DNA of 6,834 nt from Planctomycetota bacterium (GTDB taxonomy: Bacteria; Planctomycetota; Planctomycetia; Pirellulales; Pirellulaceae). The translations under genes were made by a program, and so were the position numbers. This document shows, piece by piece, positions 1 to 6,010 of the stretch (positions within the stretch are counted from its first letter, which is position 1; the number at the start of each line of letters is the position of its first letter). The notes under the pieces are model-generated. The model did no database searches and was not told the origin of the DNA. It saw nothing but the letters and a program-made list of their open reading frames with translations. The stretch spans positions 1-6,834 of the forward strand of contig JAPLNJ010000231.1 of assembly GCA_026692885.1 (NCBI GenBank). The letters run 5' to 3'.

Positions 1-2
1 TG

Positions 3-1784
3 GGCAAAGCCTTGTTCGAAGACGGGATCTTCGCGGAGGCCCTGCTGCACCAGACGGAACTGCAGCAGCTCGACAAAAGCTTCAACGAGCGCCACGCGGC
101 GCGGATGCTGTTGTGGATCTACACCACGGAAGGCTTCTACGATGCGCGTCAAATCGTGAAAGTGTTCGAGATCCTGCGCGAGCGCCACCCCGACTTGGTC
201 ATCCCGTTCGACCGCATCCTGGTGGTCGGGAGGGCCTATCGCGACATCGGCGAGTTCGAGCGGGCTTGGTTCGTCTTCCGCGCTACGATTGACGCCAGCT
301 ATGTGAACGATTCGAACGTCTCGGCCGTACTCCAGGACGAGGGCCAGTTCCTGGCCTCCATCGACTTCCAGGAAGATCTGTGGCGCGAGTACCCCGACAC
401 GCCCGAGGTGGTGTCGTCCTACTTCGCGCTCTCGCAATTGCTCTATGACAAGGCGCCCCTGGCGCACGAGATCGCCAAGGGCGAGCGACGGATCAGCCTG
501 CGGCATGGTCTCCGTGCTGTGCCGGCTCCGCAAGTGGGACAGGCACCGGGCCTCCCTGCACCGGCGCCAGCCCCCGTGGCGGAGCAACCGTTTCGGGTGC
601 CGAACAAAATCGATATGCTGCGTCAAACGATCCGCCTGCTGCGGTCGTTCCAGACGTTGTACCCGGACAGCCCGCTGGCGGATGACGCGGCGTTCAGTAT
701 GGCCAACGCGTTGTTGGACCTGAAAAGTTATCCGGCCGTCGTGTCGCTTACGCAACTGGCGCAAGAACGGTATCCCCGTAGCGAGTTCCGCAGCAGCTTC
801 CAGTACCTGGGAGCCCTGGGATACTTCTGGCAACGGGACTACGAACGAGCCTTGGCCTCGGCCCGCTTGGTGGCCGACGGTGACAGCAAGGACCGCGACT
901 TCGCCCGTTATATTCTCGCCCAGGTCTACCATGCCCAGGGCCAGCCGGCCGACGCCATCCCTTGGTATCGCCAAGTCGAGACGCAGTATCCGGACGCCAA
1001 GGAGGCAATCGGGTACTTCGAAGAGAAGCGGATCAGCCTAGAGGAAGTGAATCTCTTCAAGCCAGCCGAGCCTGTGCAGCTGAAAATCAAGTACCGCAAT
1101 ATCAAGGACGTCGCCATGCAGGTTTACAAGGTGGACCTGATGAAACTGTACCTGCGCGAGAAGAACCTCAGCGGCATGACCAAGGTGCAGTTATCGGGCA
1201 TCCAGCCCGAGGCTGAGTTGCAGCTGCATCTGGGCGACGGGCGGGATTATGTCGACAAGGAGACGGTGGCCAAGCTTCCGCTGAAGGCCGAGGCGGCCTA
1301 CTTGGTGATCTGCCGCGGCGACGACTTGTTCACGAGCGCCGTCGTGCTGATCACACCGCTGAAGATCGAGGTCCAGGAGGATGCCGTAAGCGGCCGACTG
1401 CGAGCCAACGTGCTCGACACGGTGCAGAACCAGTACGTGCCCGAGGTGCACGTGAAGGCCATCGGCAGCGCCGATACCGCGTTCAAGAGCGGGCAGACCG
1501 ATCTGCGCGGCATCTTCGTGGCCGACGGATTGCGGGGCCATACCACCGTGATTGCGCGGGTCGGTGAGTCGCGTTACGCGTTCTATCGCGGCCAAGGGTG
1601 GTTGGGCGTCCCGAAGGAACGCCCCCCGCAGCCCGCGGCGGCCGAGGCCGCTCCAGCCGCCCCGGCCGACTACCTGCAGAACGTCAAGGGTGCCAACCAA
1701 CGGATCCAGCAGTCCAATCGTGACGACTTCGAGAAATTCCGCCGTCAAGCTCCAGCCGGTGTGGAGGTGCAACAGGCCAAGTAG
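3..1784 (+). CDS. TPR and macroglobulin-like domain protein, C-terminal part (5' end outside window)
   Basis: The frame is open from the first bases, and the TTG at 12 has no ribosome binding site, so the gene almost certainly starts upstream and at least 593 codons are seen. The first two thirds are alpha-helical TPR-like repeats: RAYRDIGEFERAWFVFR (about 234-284), PDSPLADDAAFSMANALLDL (about 664-723), and DYERALASARL and QPADAIPWYRQVETQYPDA (about 838-1000), all with typical alanine, tyrosine and YP spacing. A Pro/Ala-rich linker lies near 515-590. From about 1074 to 1600 the chain is beta-rich (VQLKIKYRNIKDVAMQVYKVD, then AAYLVICRGDDL and SGQTDLRGIFVADGL). This resembles the MG domains of bacterial alpha-2-macroglobulin-like proteins, in the form I know from large planctomycete TPR proteins. 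A second Pro/Ala linker (about 1621-1670) precedes a charged tail ending GVEVQQAK. No thioester motif or bait region is visible. A role in the periplasm or envelope is inference. Coding status is near certain; the family name is moderately sure. Confidence 0.75.
   Translation, partial: GKALFEDGIFAEALLHQTELQQLDKSFNERHAARMLLWIYTTEGFYDARQIVKVFEILRERHPDLVIPFDRILVVGRAYRDIGEFERAWFVFRATIDASYVNDSNVSAVLQDEGQFLASIDFQEDLWREYPDTPEVVSSYFALSQLLYDKAPLAHEIAKGERRISLRHGLRAVPAPQVGQAPGLPAPAPAPVAEQPFRVPNKIDMLRQTIRLLRSFQTLYPDSPLADDAAFSMANALLDLKSYPAVVSLTQLAQERYPRSEFRSSFQYLGALGYFWQRDYERALASARLVADGDSKDRDFARYILAQVYHAQGQPADAIPWYRQVETQYPDAKEAIGYFEEKRISLEEVNLFKPAEPVQLKIKYRNIKDVAMQVYKVDLMKLYLREKNLSGMTKVQLSGIQPEAELQLHLGDGRDYVDKETVAKLPLKAEAAYLVICRGDDLFTSAVVLITPLKIEVQEDAVSGRLRANVLDTVQNQYVPEVHVKAIGSADTAFKSGQTDLRGIFVADGLRGHTTVIARVGESRYAFYRGQGWLGVPKERPPQPAAAEAAPAAPADYLQNVKGANQRIQQSNRDDFEKFRRQAPAGVEVQQAK
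1747..1784 (+). repeat. Direct repeat copy 1: 3' end of the TPR/macroglobulin-like gene
   Basis: These 38 bases encode APAGVEVQQAK plus the TAG stop of the first gene, with the last base of the preceding codons. They match 2028-2065 at 33 of 38 positions by hand alignment without gaps. Four of the five differences are silent when read in the gene's frame, counting TAG/TAA as silent. The two copies are 281 bp apart and bracket a cassette of foldback repeats. Confidence 0.85.
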
Positions 1785-1886
1785 GGTGCATCGAGCCAGC
1801 GGTTTGGCTGGGTATCTCAATGCTCGGCAAGAGTTGGCCAGTGTGGTACGCCGGGAATCGCCGCTAGCCGCTGGCGACGATGCACC
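1785..1886. repeat. Inverted repeat starting directly after the stop codon
   Basis: Left arm 1785-1802 (ggtgcatcgagccagcgg) is matched by the reverse complement of 1868-1886 (ggtgcatcgtcgccagcgg). The pairing is 9 bp and 8 bp either side of a one/two-base asymmetric bulge. The arms enclose 65 bp with no convincing coding or further pairing. The left arm begins at the first base after the TAG of the upstream gene. It could be the terminal inverted repeats of a small non-autonomous element, or a large stem-loop at the end of the transcript. There is no T-run, so it is not called as an intrinsic terminator. Confidence 0.6.
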
Positions 1887-1913
1887 ACGGGATTGGGCGA
1901 GCAATCCGTGTTC

Positions 1914-2025
1914 TCTCGTTCCCACGCTCCGCGTGGGAACGCAAGCGTTTCGACGCTCCGCGTCGTCTGCACAAGGACGCAGAGCGTCCGTGGCTCGCGT
2001 TCCGACGCAGAGCGTCGGAACGAGA
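1914..2025. repeat. Planctomycete-type foldback repeat of four nested hairpins
   Basis: Four hairpins lie in series: 1917-1927/1931-1941 (11-bp stem, loop TCC), 1951-1956/1960-1965 (6 bp, loop TCC), 1975-1980/1984-1989 (6 bp, loop AGA) and 1998-2008/2012-2022 (11 bp, loop AGA). The whole block is also one larger imperfect inverted repeat: 1914-1942 pairs with 1997-2025 at 26 of 29 positions. Translated, it gives the FPRSAWERK / VPTLRVGT strings that recur as spurious peptides in planctomycete proteomes, which I take as a sign of a dispersed family. It resembles REP/BIME-type elements in form. No transposase is present here. Confidence 0.8.
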
Positions 2026-2027
2026 CG

Positions 2028-2065
2028 AAGCGCCACCCGGCGTGGAGGTGCAACAAGCCAAGTAA
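2028..2065 (+). repeat. Direct repeat copy 2: diverged duplicate of the upstream gene's 3' end
   Basis: This stretch reads APPGVEVQQAK followed by TAA. It duplicates 1747-1784 with five substitutions, four of them silent. It starts three bases after the foldback repeat ends, and it stops four bases before the stop codon of the minus-strand redoxin remnant. It is not in frame with any plausible gene: the frame upstream runs through the hairpins to an ATG at 1880 without a ribosome binding site. Best read as a duplication footprint, either of an insertion or of recombination with a paralogous gene. Confidence 0.8.
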
Positions 2066-2069
2066 CGAC

Positions 2070-2390
2070 CTATTTGTACGTCCGTCCCAGGTATCCGACA
2101 ATCGCTTTCTTGATCTCCATCGCGTCGGTAGCCCCCGCTTTGCGATAGAGTACTTTTCCGCCGGGAGCAATCAGCCGTGTGTGCGGCACGGGTCCTGAGG
2201 ATTTCTGATCGACGGCGTCCATCAGCTCGTACTTGTCGTTTCCGCCGAATCGATAGTTCGTGGCGGACACAGCGCACGTTGATCCTGCCTTCGGCGCGGA
2301 GGGTGTTGAGTATGGAGCGGGAAACTTTGATAATGACAACATCGCAGGATATCGCATCGAGACCAGCCGTGTGCACGGTGATGAAGACAT
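2070..2390 (-). pseudogene. Remnant of a redoxin / thioredoxin-fold protein, C-terminal part only
   Basis: The minus strand from about 2282 down to the TAG at 2070-2072 reads VSATNYRFGGNDKYELMDAV, then GPVPHTRLIAPGGKVLYRKAG, then KKAIVGYLGRTYK. This is the last third of AhpC/TlpA-like redoxins: the cis-proline VPHT segment, the final beta hairpin and the last helix. The expected WCxxC active site, which should lie roughly 70-90 residues upstream, is absent. Above about 2282 the frame loses resemblance. A neighbouring frame (IITKV/LNTLRAEG, about 2290-2345) looks more redoxin-like, suggesting a frameshift near 2282-2290. Further upstream the opposite strand encodes the activator, so the N-terminal half has been lost or overwritten. 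No start codon with a ribosome binding site is seen. A short functional protein is possible but unlikely. Confidence 0.6.
2377..2381 (+). promoter_or_regulatory. Ribosome binding site deciding the activator start
   Basis: GGTGA lies seven bases before the ATG at 2389 and fits the anti-Shine-Dalgarno tail. The in-frame GTG at 2260 has no such site, and its extra 43 codons lie antisense to the redoxin remnant. The ATG is therefore preferred. Confidence 0.5.
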
Positions 2391-4413
2391 GGATGAAATT
2401 CCGGAAATCCCCGCTCAGCAAGCCGTCGTATCCGCCGCCGGCAGCGGCCAGTCCACTGTGGCTCAACGGCAGCTGGCGTTCGAGCGTCTGCTGGCAGACC
2501 TGACAACCAGCTTGGCGAATCTGGCGACCGACCGTGTGGATGAAGAGATCGACCGTGGGCTGCGCGCGATCGCGGAATTCGTGGGCGTCGACCGTAGCAT
2601 GCTGATGGAGTTTTCGCCGGACGGGAGACAGCTGCGACGGATCCACGGGTATGCGGGTGCGGGCATCGAGCCAGTTCCCGAGATCGTCGCCAGCGAGCAG
2701 TTCCCGTGGTATGCGCAGCAACTCCGTCAGGGCGTGACTTTGGTTCTGAGATGTCTACCGGACGACCTGCCCGCCGAGGCCTCACGGTGTTTCTGTGTCG
2801 AACAGGGCTTGAAATCGCACTTAGCGATTCCCTTACAGATCGGCGATGCGATCGTCGCGGTCCTCGCCTTCGGAACATTGACCCGCTTCGTCGACTGGCC
2901 CGACGAGTTGGTTTCCCGCCTGCGACTGCTGGGCGGAGTTCTTGCCGACGCCCTGGCACGTCGCCGCGCGGATGTGGCGTTGCGGGCCAACGAGGAACGT
3001 TTCCGAACGCTGCCGGACTTCACCTACGACTGGGAGTACTGGTTGGCGCCCGATGGACGCATGGTCTACGTTTCACCATCCTGCGAACGCATTACGGGCT
3101 ACCGGTGCGAGGCGTTCGTGGCCGACGCGAGCCTGCTGGAACGTATTATTCACGCCGAGGATCGGGCGCAGTTCGTCGAGCACCTGCGGTCGGAGGCGAC
3201 GTCAGGTCCGCAGGCCATGGACCTGCGGATTGTGACCCGCAGCGGCGAGCTGCGTTGGATCAGCCACCTCTGTCAGGCCGTGTTCGGATCCCAGGGCGAG
3301 TACCTGGGACGCCGCGCCAGCAACCGCGACATCACTGACGGCAAGCGGAACCAATTGGCCCTGGAACAGGCCTACGCCGAGATTCGGCAACTCCAAGAGC
3401 ACCTCCAGGACGAAATCGTCTATCTCCGCAGTCAGGTGGAGCCGGTGTCTTTGCCCGACGGGATAGTGGGGCAGAGTTCGTCGCTGACCAAGGTCCTGCG
3501 GCAGGTCGAACAGGTGGCCAAGACGAACGCCACCGTGCTGCTCACCGGCGAGACGGGCACCGGAAAGGAACTGATTGCCACGGCGATTCACGAACTCAGC
3601 GGCCGCCGTGTCCACATGATGGTGCGAGTGAACTGCGCTGCCCTGCCGCCGACGCTGATCGAAAGCGAGCTGTTTGGCCGGGAAAAAGGAGCGTACACGG
3701 GCGCCCTGACTAAACAAGTGGGTCGCTTCGAGTTGGCGCACGGCTCGACCATTTTCCTGGACGAAGTCGGCGAATTGCCGTTGGAACTGCAGGCCAAGCT
3801 GTTGCGTGTGCTCCAGGAGGGCACGTTCGAGCGGGTCGGTAGCCCGAAGACGATCAAGGTGGACCTGCGCGTCATCGCGGCCAGCAATCGCGATCTCACT
3901 CAAACCACCGGCGCGGGCCGATTCCGCGAGGACCTCTTCTATCGGCTGAATGTGTTTCCCATCCATCTGCCCCCGTTGCGCGAGCGGTCGGAGGACATCC
4001 CCGCCTTGGTCGAGACTTTCGTGGAGGAGTTCGCGAGGGCCCTGGGCAAGACGATCAGGTCCATCCCGCGCTCGGTGATCGACGCGTTGCAACGCTATCC
4101 CTGGCCGGGCAACGTCCGCGAGTTGCGGAACTTGATCGAACGGGCGGTCATCATCTCCGAAGGGACCACGCTCCACGTCGATCTACCCACCCCCTCCTCG
4201 CTGACTTCCCCGCGCGGTGCGACGCTCGAAGAAGTGGAGCGGAATCATATTCTCACCGTCCTCGAACAGACGGGCTGGCGCATCCGAGGTCCAGGCGGAG
4301 CGGCGGAAACGCTGGGTATCAAACCCACCACTTTGGAATCGCGGCTGGGCAAACTGGGCATCCGGCGCCGTAGCGGTCCGTTGGCGAAAGACCCGGACGC
4401 GAACCACGGGTGA
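2389..4413 (+). CDS. Sigma54-dependent transcriptional activator (GAF-PAS-AAA+-HTH, FhlA-like)
   Basis: This 674-residue bacterial enhancer-binding protein uses ATP hydrolysis to open promoters held closed by sigma54 RNA polymerase. Residues about 35-200 form a GAF domain (FERLLADL, then IAEFVGVDRSMLMEF, then SHLAIPLQIGDAIVAVLAFG). Residues 205-318 form a PAS/PAC domain (DFTYDWEYWLAPDGR, YVSPSCERITGY, ending NRDIT). A coiled signalling helix follows (about 320-360). The AAA+ domain has Walker A GETGTGKE (387-394), the sigma54-contacting loop GAYTGA (434-439, Tyr where Phe is usual), Walker B IFLDEVGELP (Asp458, Glu459) and the arginine-finger region FREDLFYRLNVFP (512-524). The C-terminal helix-turn-helix GGAAETLGIKPTTLESRL (636-653) is of the FhlA/NorR kind. 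There is no receiver domain, so control is probably by a ligand or partner sensed through GAF or PAS, not by phosphorylation. The signal is unknown. All catalytic motifs look intact. The next gene is 358 bp downstream on the same strand. An alternative GTG start at 2260 would add 43 residues. Confidence 0.95.
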   Translation: MDEIPEIPAQQAVVSAAGSGQSTVAQRQLAFERLLADLTTSLANLATDRVDEEIDRGLRAIAEFVGVDRSMLMEFSPDGRQLRRIHGYAGAGIEPVPEIVASEQFPWYAQQLRQGVTLVLRCLPDDLPAEASRCFCVEQGLKSHLAIPLQIGDAIVAVLAFGTLTRFVDWPDELVSRLRLLGGVLADALARRRADVALRANEERFRTLPDFTYDWEYWLAPDGRMVYVSPSCERITGYRCEAFVADASLLERIIHAEDRAQFVEHLRSEATSGPQAMDLRIVTRSGELRWISHLCQAVFGSQGEYLGRRASNRDITDGKRNQLALEQAYAEIRQLQEHLQDEIVYLRSQVEPVSLPDGIVGQSSSLTKVLRQVEQVAKTNATVLLTGETGTGKELIATAIHELSGRRVHMMVRVNCAALPPTLIESELFGREKGAYTGALTKQVGRFELAHGSTIFLDEVGELPLELQAKLLRVLQEGTFERVGSPKTIKVDLRVIAASNRDLTQTTGAGRFREDLFYRLNVFPIHLPPLRERSEDIPALVETFVEEFARALGKTIRSIPRSVIDALQRYPWPGNVRELRNLIERAVIISEGTTLHVDLPTPSSLTSPRGATLEEVERNHILTVLEQTGWRIRGPGGAAETLGIKPTTLESRLGKLGIRRRSGPLAKDPDANHG

Positions 4414-4445
4414 CGGCCAACGGCCAACAGCAGTTCCAGCGATAC

Positions 4446-4483
4446 TCCTCCGACATGTCGGAGATCCTCCGACATGTCGGAGT
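4446..4483. repeat. Two tandem 16-bp perfect palindromes, candidate activator binding sites
   Basis: CTCCGACATGTCGGAG occurs at 4448-4463 and again at 4467-4482, within two tandem 19-bp units that differ only at the last base. Each copy is a perfect palindrome, as expected for a dimeric helix-turn-helix protein, and the 19-bp period is close to two DNA turns. The pair sits 33-69 bp past the activator stop and 29 bp before a sigma54-like promoter. Because each copy is self-complementary, the two can also pair with each other as a 16-bp stem with a 3-base ATC loop. An RNA hairpin or terminator role for the activator transcript is therefore an alternative, though only TTT follows. It may also be a member of a dispersed repeat family. 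Confidence 0.7.
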
Positions 4484-4511
4484 TTGCCGCTCTTGACAGA
4501 CTCACCTCGCC

Positions 4512-4527
4512 TGGCACGTCTCGTGTT
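4512..4527 (+). promoter_or_regulatory. Candidate sigma54 (-24/-12) promoter
   Basis: TGGCACGTCTCGTGTT matches the consensus TGGCACGNNNNTTGCW at 10 of the 12 defined positions with exact spacing. The -24 half TGGCACG is perfect. The -12 half is GTGTT, where the normally conserved GC is GT, which would weaken it. It faces the TIGR03032 gene and would give a leader of roughly 235 bases. Its position just after a sigma54 activator gene and tandem palindromes raises its credibility. It is unproven. Confidence 0.4.
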
Positions 4528-4758
4528 CTAACACACTCTGTGGTCGGAGCTTCGGACCAATCCACCGGACGACGTCTCGTCTGGCATAAGAATCGCGTTA
4601 CGTGGTAAGCCTGTCTGGTGATTTATTGAGTCCTAAATGGTCTCCTCGCAGCGTTGCAGAGCGCGCGCGAGTCGCCGGCGCCCGCGGAACCGGGAGCAGA
4701 CCAGTCGCCTGTTTGCCCGCCCATTCACGACCTACCGCCTACCGGCCCATGTTGATCT
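4528..4758. other. Remainder of the 4414-4771 intergenic gap: no further feature recognised
   Basis: Apart from the palindromes and the promoter candidate, I see no RNA gene, repeat or convincing small ORF in this gap. The frame of the downstream gene is open back to an ATG at 4637. That ATG has no ribosome binding site, and the extra 45 residues are Arg-rich and low in recognisable sequence, so it is read as leader. Confidence 0.5.
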
Positions 4759-4766
4759 AGGAGGTG
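4759..4766 (+). promoter_or_regulatory. Strong ribosome binding site of the TIGR03032 gene
   Basis: AGGAGGTG, a near-perfect Shine-Dalgarno sequence, ends five bases before the ATG at 4772. It is the best ribosome binding site in the window and fixes this start over the in-frame ATG at 4637. Confidence 0.85.
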
Positions 4767-4771
4767 GAACT

Positions 4772-5869
4772 ATGGGAACGAGCCAACCGACGGAACCCTC
4801 TGGCGCGCCGGCCGGCGCTGCGCAGCCCTGGCTGCAAGTGCTGGGCTCGCGCTATCTGACGTCGTGGCTGGCCGAGCAGCAGATCAGCCTGGCGCTGACC
4901 ACGTATCAGACCGGCAAGCTGTTCCTGGTCGGACGACGTGCGGATCAGGAGCTCTCCGTATTCGAGCGGACCTTCAGCCGCAGCATGGGCTGCTGGGCCG
5001 CCCCGGACGCGCAAACCCTGTGGATGAGTTCCCAGTATCAGTTGTGGCGGTTCGAGAACGCACTGGCGCCCGGCAGCGTGCATCAGGGCTACGACGGTCT
5101 GTATGTGCCGCGGGCGGCCTATACGACCGGCGATTTGGACATTCACGACGTCACCGTGGAGGACAGCGGCCGCCTGGTGTTCGTCAACACCCTGTTCGGC
5201 TGCCTGGCCACGCTCAGCGAGCACGCCAGTTTCACGCCGCTGTGGCGGCCGCCGTTCCTGAGCGCGTTGGTTCCGGAGGACCGCTGCCATTTGAACGGCC
5301 TGGCGGTGCGGGACGGTCGCGTGCGTTACGTGACGGCCGTGTCACCCAGCGATGTGGCCGACGGCTGGCGCGATTGCCGCGGCGACGGCGGCTGCGTGAT
5401 CGATGTGCTGAGCGGCGACATCGTGGTCGGGGGCCTGTCCATGCCGCACTCGCCGCGCTGGTATCGAGACCGGCTGTGGGTCCTGAATTCGGGCACCGGC
5501 GAATTCGGGTCGGTAGACCTGGAGCAGGGGCGGTTTGAGCCGGTCACGTTCTGCCCGGGATACCTGCGCGGGCTGGCGTTTATCGGCGATTACGCCCTCG
5601 TCACGCTTTCCAAGCCGCGCGGCGACGTCACCTTTGGCGGCCTGAAGTTGGACGAGCGGTTGAGCCAGCACGGGGCCCGGCCTCAATGCGGGCTGCAAGT
5701 CGTCGATTTACGAACCGGCGGGGTCGTGCATTGGCTGCGGCTGGAGGGGCTGGTCACCGAACTGTACGACGCGGTCCTCCTGCCCCAGGTGGCGCGGCCG
5801 ATGGCGCTGGGGCTAAAGTCCGACGAGATTGCACGGCTGCTAACGGTGGGCGAAGAGGCGGAGTTATGA
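4772..5869 (+). CDS. TIGR03032 family protein of unknown function
   Basis: The product is 365 residues after the ATG at 4772. It carries the strings I recognise as typical of the TIGR03032 (DUF4915-like) family: SWLAEQQISLALTTYQTGKL (31-50), LWMSSQYQLWRFENAL, TTGDLDIHDV, FVNTLFGCLATLSE (137-150), EDRCHLNGLAVRDG (169-182), RYVTAVSPSDVADGWRD, LSMPHSPRWYRDRLW (222-236), LNSGTGEFG (238-246), CPGYLRGLAF (261-270) and a C-terminal LVTELYDAVLLPQVARPMALG. Repeated short beta-strand blocks suggest a beta-propeller-like fold. Conserved His/Asp/Asn clusters (DIHD, CHLNG, MPHSPRW) may form a site, but no reaction is known to me. The first 19 residues are Ser/Pro/Ala-rich with no signal peptide or membrane segment, so it is probably cytoplasmic. 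It lies downstream of a sigma54 activator and a candidate sigma54 promoter, so regulation by that activator is plausible but inferred. Its TGA overlaps an ATG (ATGA at 5866) of a short frame that runs into a palindrome. Confidence 0.9.
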   Translation: MGTSQPTEPSGAPAGAAQPWLQVLGSRYLTSWLAEQQISLALTTYQTGKLFLVGRRADQELSVFERTFSRSMGCWAAPDAQTLWMSSQYQLWRFENALAPGSVHQGYDGLYVPRAAYTTGDLDIHDVTVEDSGRLVFVNTLFGCLATLSEHASFTPLWRPPFLSALVPEDRCHLNGLAVRDGRVRYVTAVSPSDVADGWRDCRGDGGCVIDVLSGDIVVGGLSMPHSPRWYRDRLWVLNSGTGEFGSVDLEQGRFEPVTFCPGYLRGLAFIGDYALVTLSKPRGDVTFGGLKLDERLSQHGARPQCGLQVVDLRTGGVVHWLRLEGLVTELYDAVLLPQVARPMALGLKSDEIARLLTVGEEAEL

Positions 5870-5925
5870 AGAGACGCCGTTATCGAGTTGAGTGTAAGCA
5901 TCTCTGGCGGGTGGTTGCGTTGGGA

Positions 5926-6010
5926 TCGTTTAACCGCGACCCAACGGGGAGCGCGAACGGAGCGCGTCCGCCGCAGCGGACGCGCTCCCCGTTGGGTCGC
6001 GGTTAAACGA
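5926..6010. repeat. 85-bp palindromic repeat with two competing stems
   Basis: Arms 5926-5955 and 5981-6010 are perfect 30-bp reverse complements around a 25-base centre. Inside, 5959-5971 pairs with 5976-5988 as a 13-bp hairpin with a CGCA loop. The right arm's CGCGCTCC can therefore pair with either of two left copies of GGAGCGCG (5948-5955 and 5959-5966), giving mutually exclusive folds. Weaker pairing continues outward: GGGTGGTTGCG at 5909-5919 resembles the reverse complement of 6014-6025. In translation the element gives SFNRDPTGSA / RSPLGRG, which I recognise as a recurrent spurious peptide in planctomycete proteomes, so it is probably a dispersed repeat. No T-run follows either arm, so it is not a classical terminator, although a stem this strong could still affect transcript ends. 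Confidence 0.9.

Noticed and set aside
1191..2036. 281-codon open frame on the minus strand
   Set aside because: It is antisense to the macroglobulin-like region and then to the foldback repeat. Its VPTLCVGT-like start is repeat-derived.
1880..2065. 61-codon plus-strand frame ending GVEVQQAK
   Set aside because: It has no ribosome binding site and is made of hairpin repeats joined to the duplicated gene end. It is a by-product of the duplication and not a gene.
2260..2388. GTG start adding 43 residues to the activator
   Set aside because: It has no Shine-Dalgarno sequence, and this stretch is antisense to the redoxin remnant. The ATG at 2389 has GGTGA at good spacing.
2480..2560. Minus-strand CQVC resembling a thioredoxin active site upstream of the redoxin remnant
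   Set aside because: It is antisense to a clearly conserved GAF-domain segment of the activator. It lacks the usual Trp and Pro of WCxPC, and the spacing and surrounding residues do not match redoxins.
3202..4176. 324-codon open frame on the minus strand
   Set aside because: It lies wholly antisense to the AAA+ domain of the activator, whose motifs are unambiguous. High GC content creates long antisense frames, and the translation has no recognisable domain.
4446..4483. CRISPR-like repeat pair
   Set aside because: There are only two copies in direct tandem, with a 3-base gap between palindromes and no spacers or cas genes.
4493..4521. TTGACA as a sigma70 -35 box
   Set aside because: No acceptable -10 hexamer lies 16-18 bp downstream; the candidates are GC-rich.
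4637..4771. ATG start adding 45 residues to the TIGR03032 protein
   Set aside because: The ATG at 4772 has a near-perfect AGGAGGTG, and the extra residues are Arg-rich with no family resemblance.
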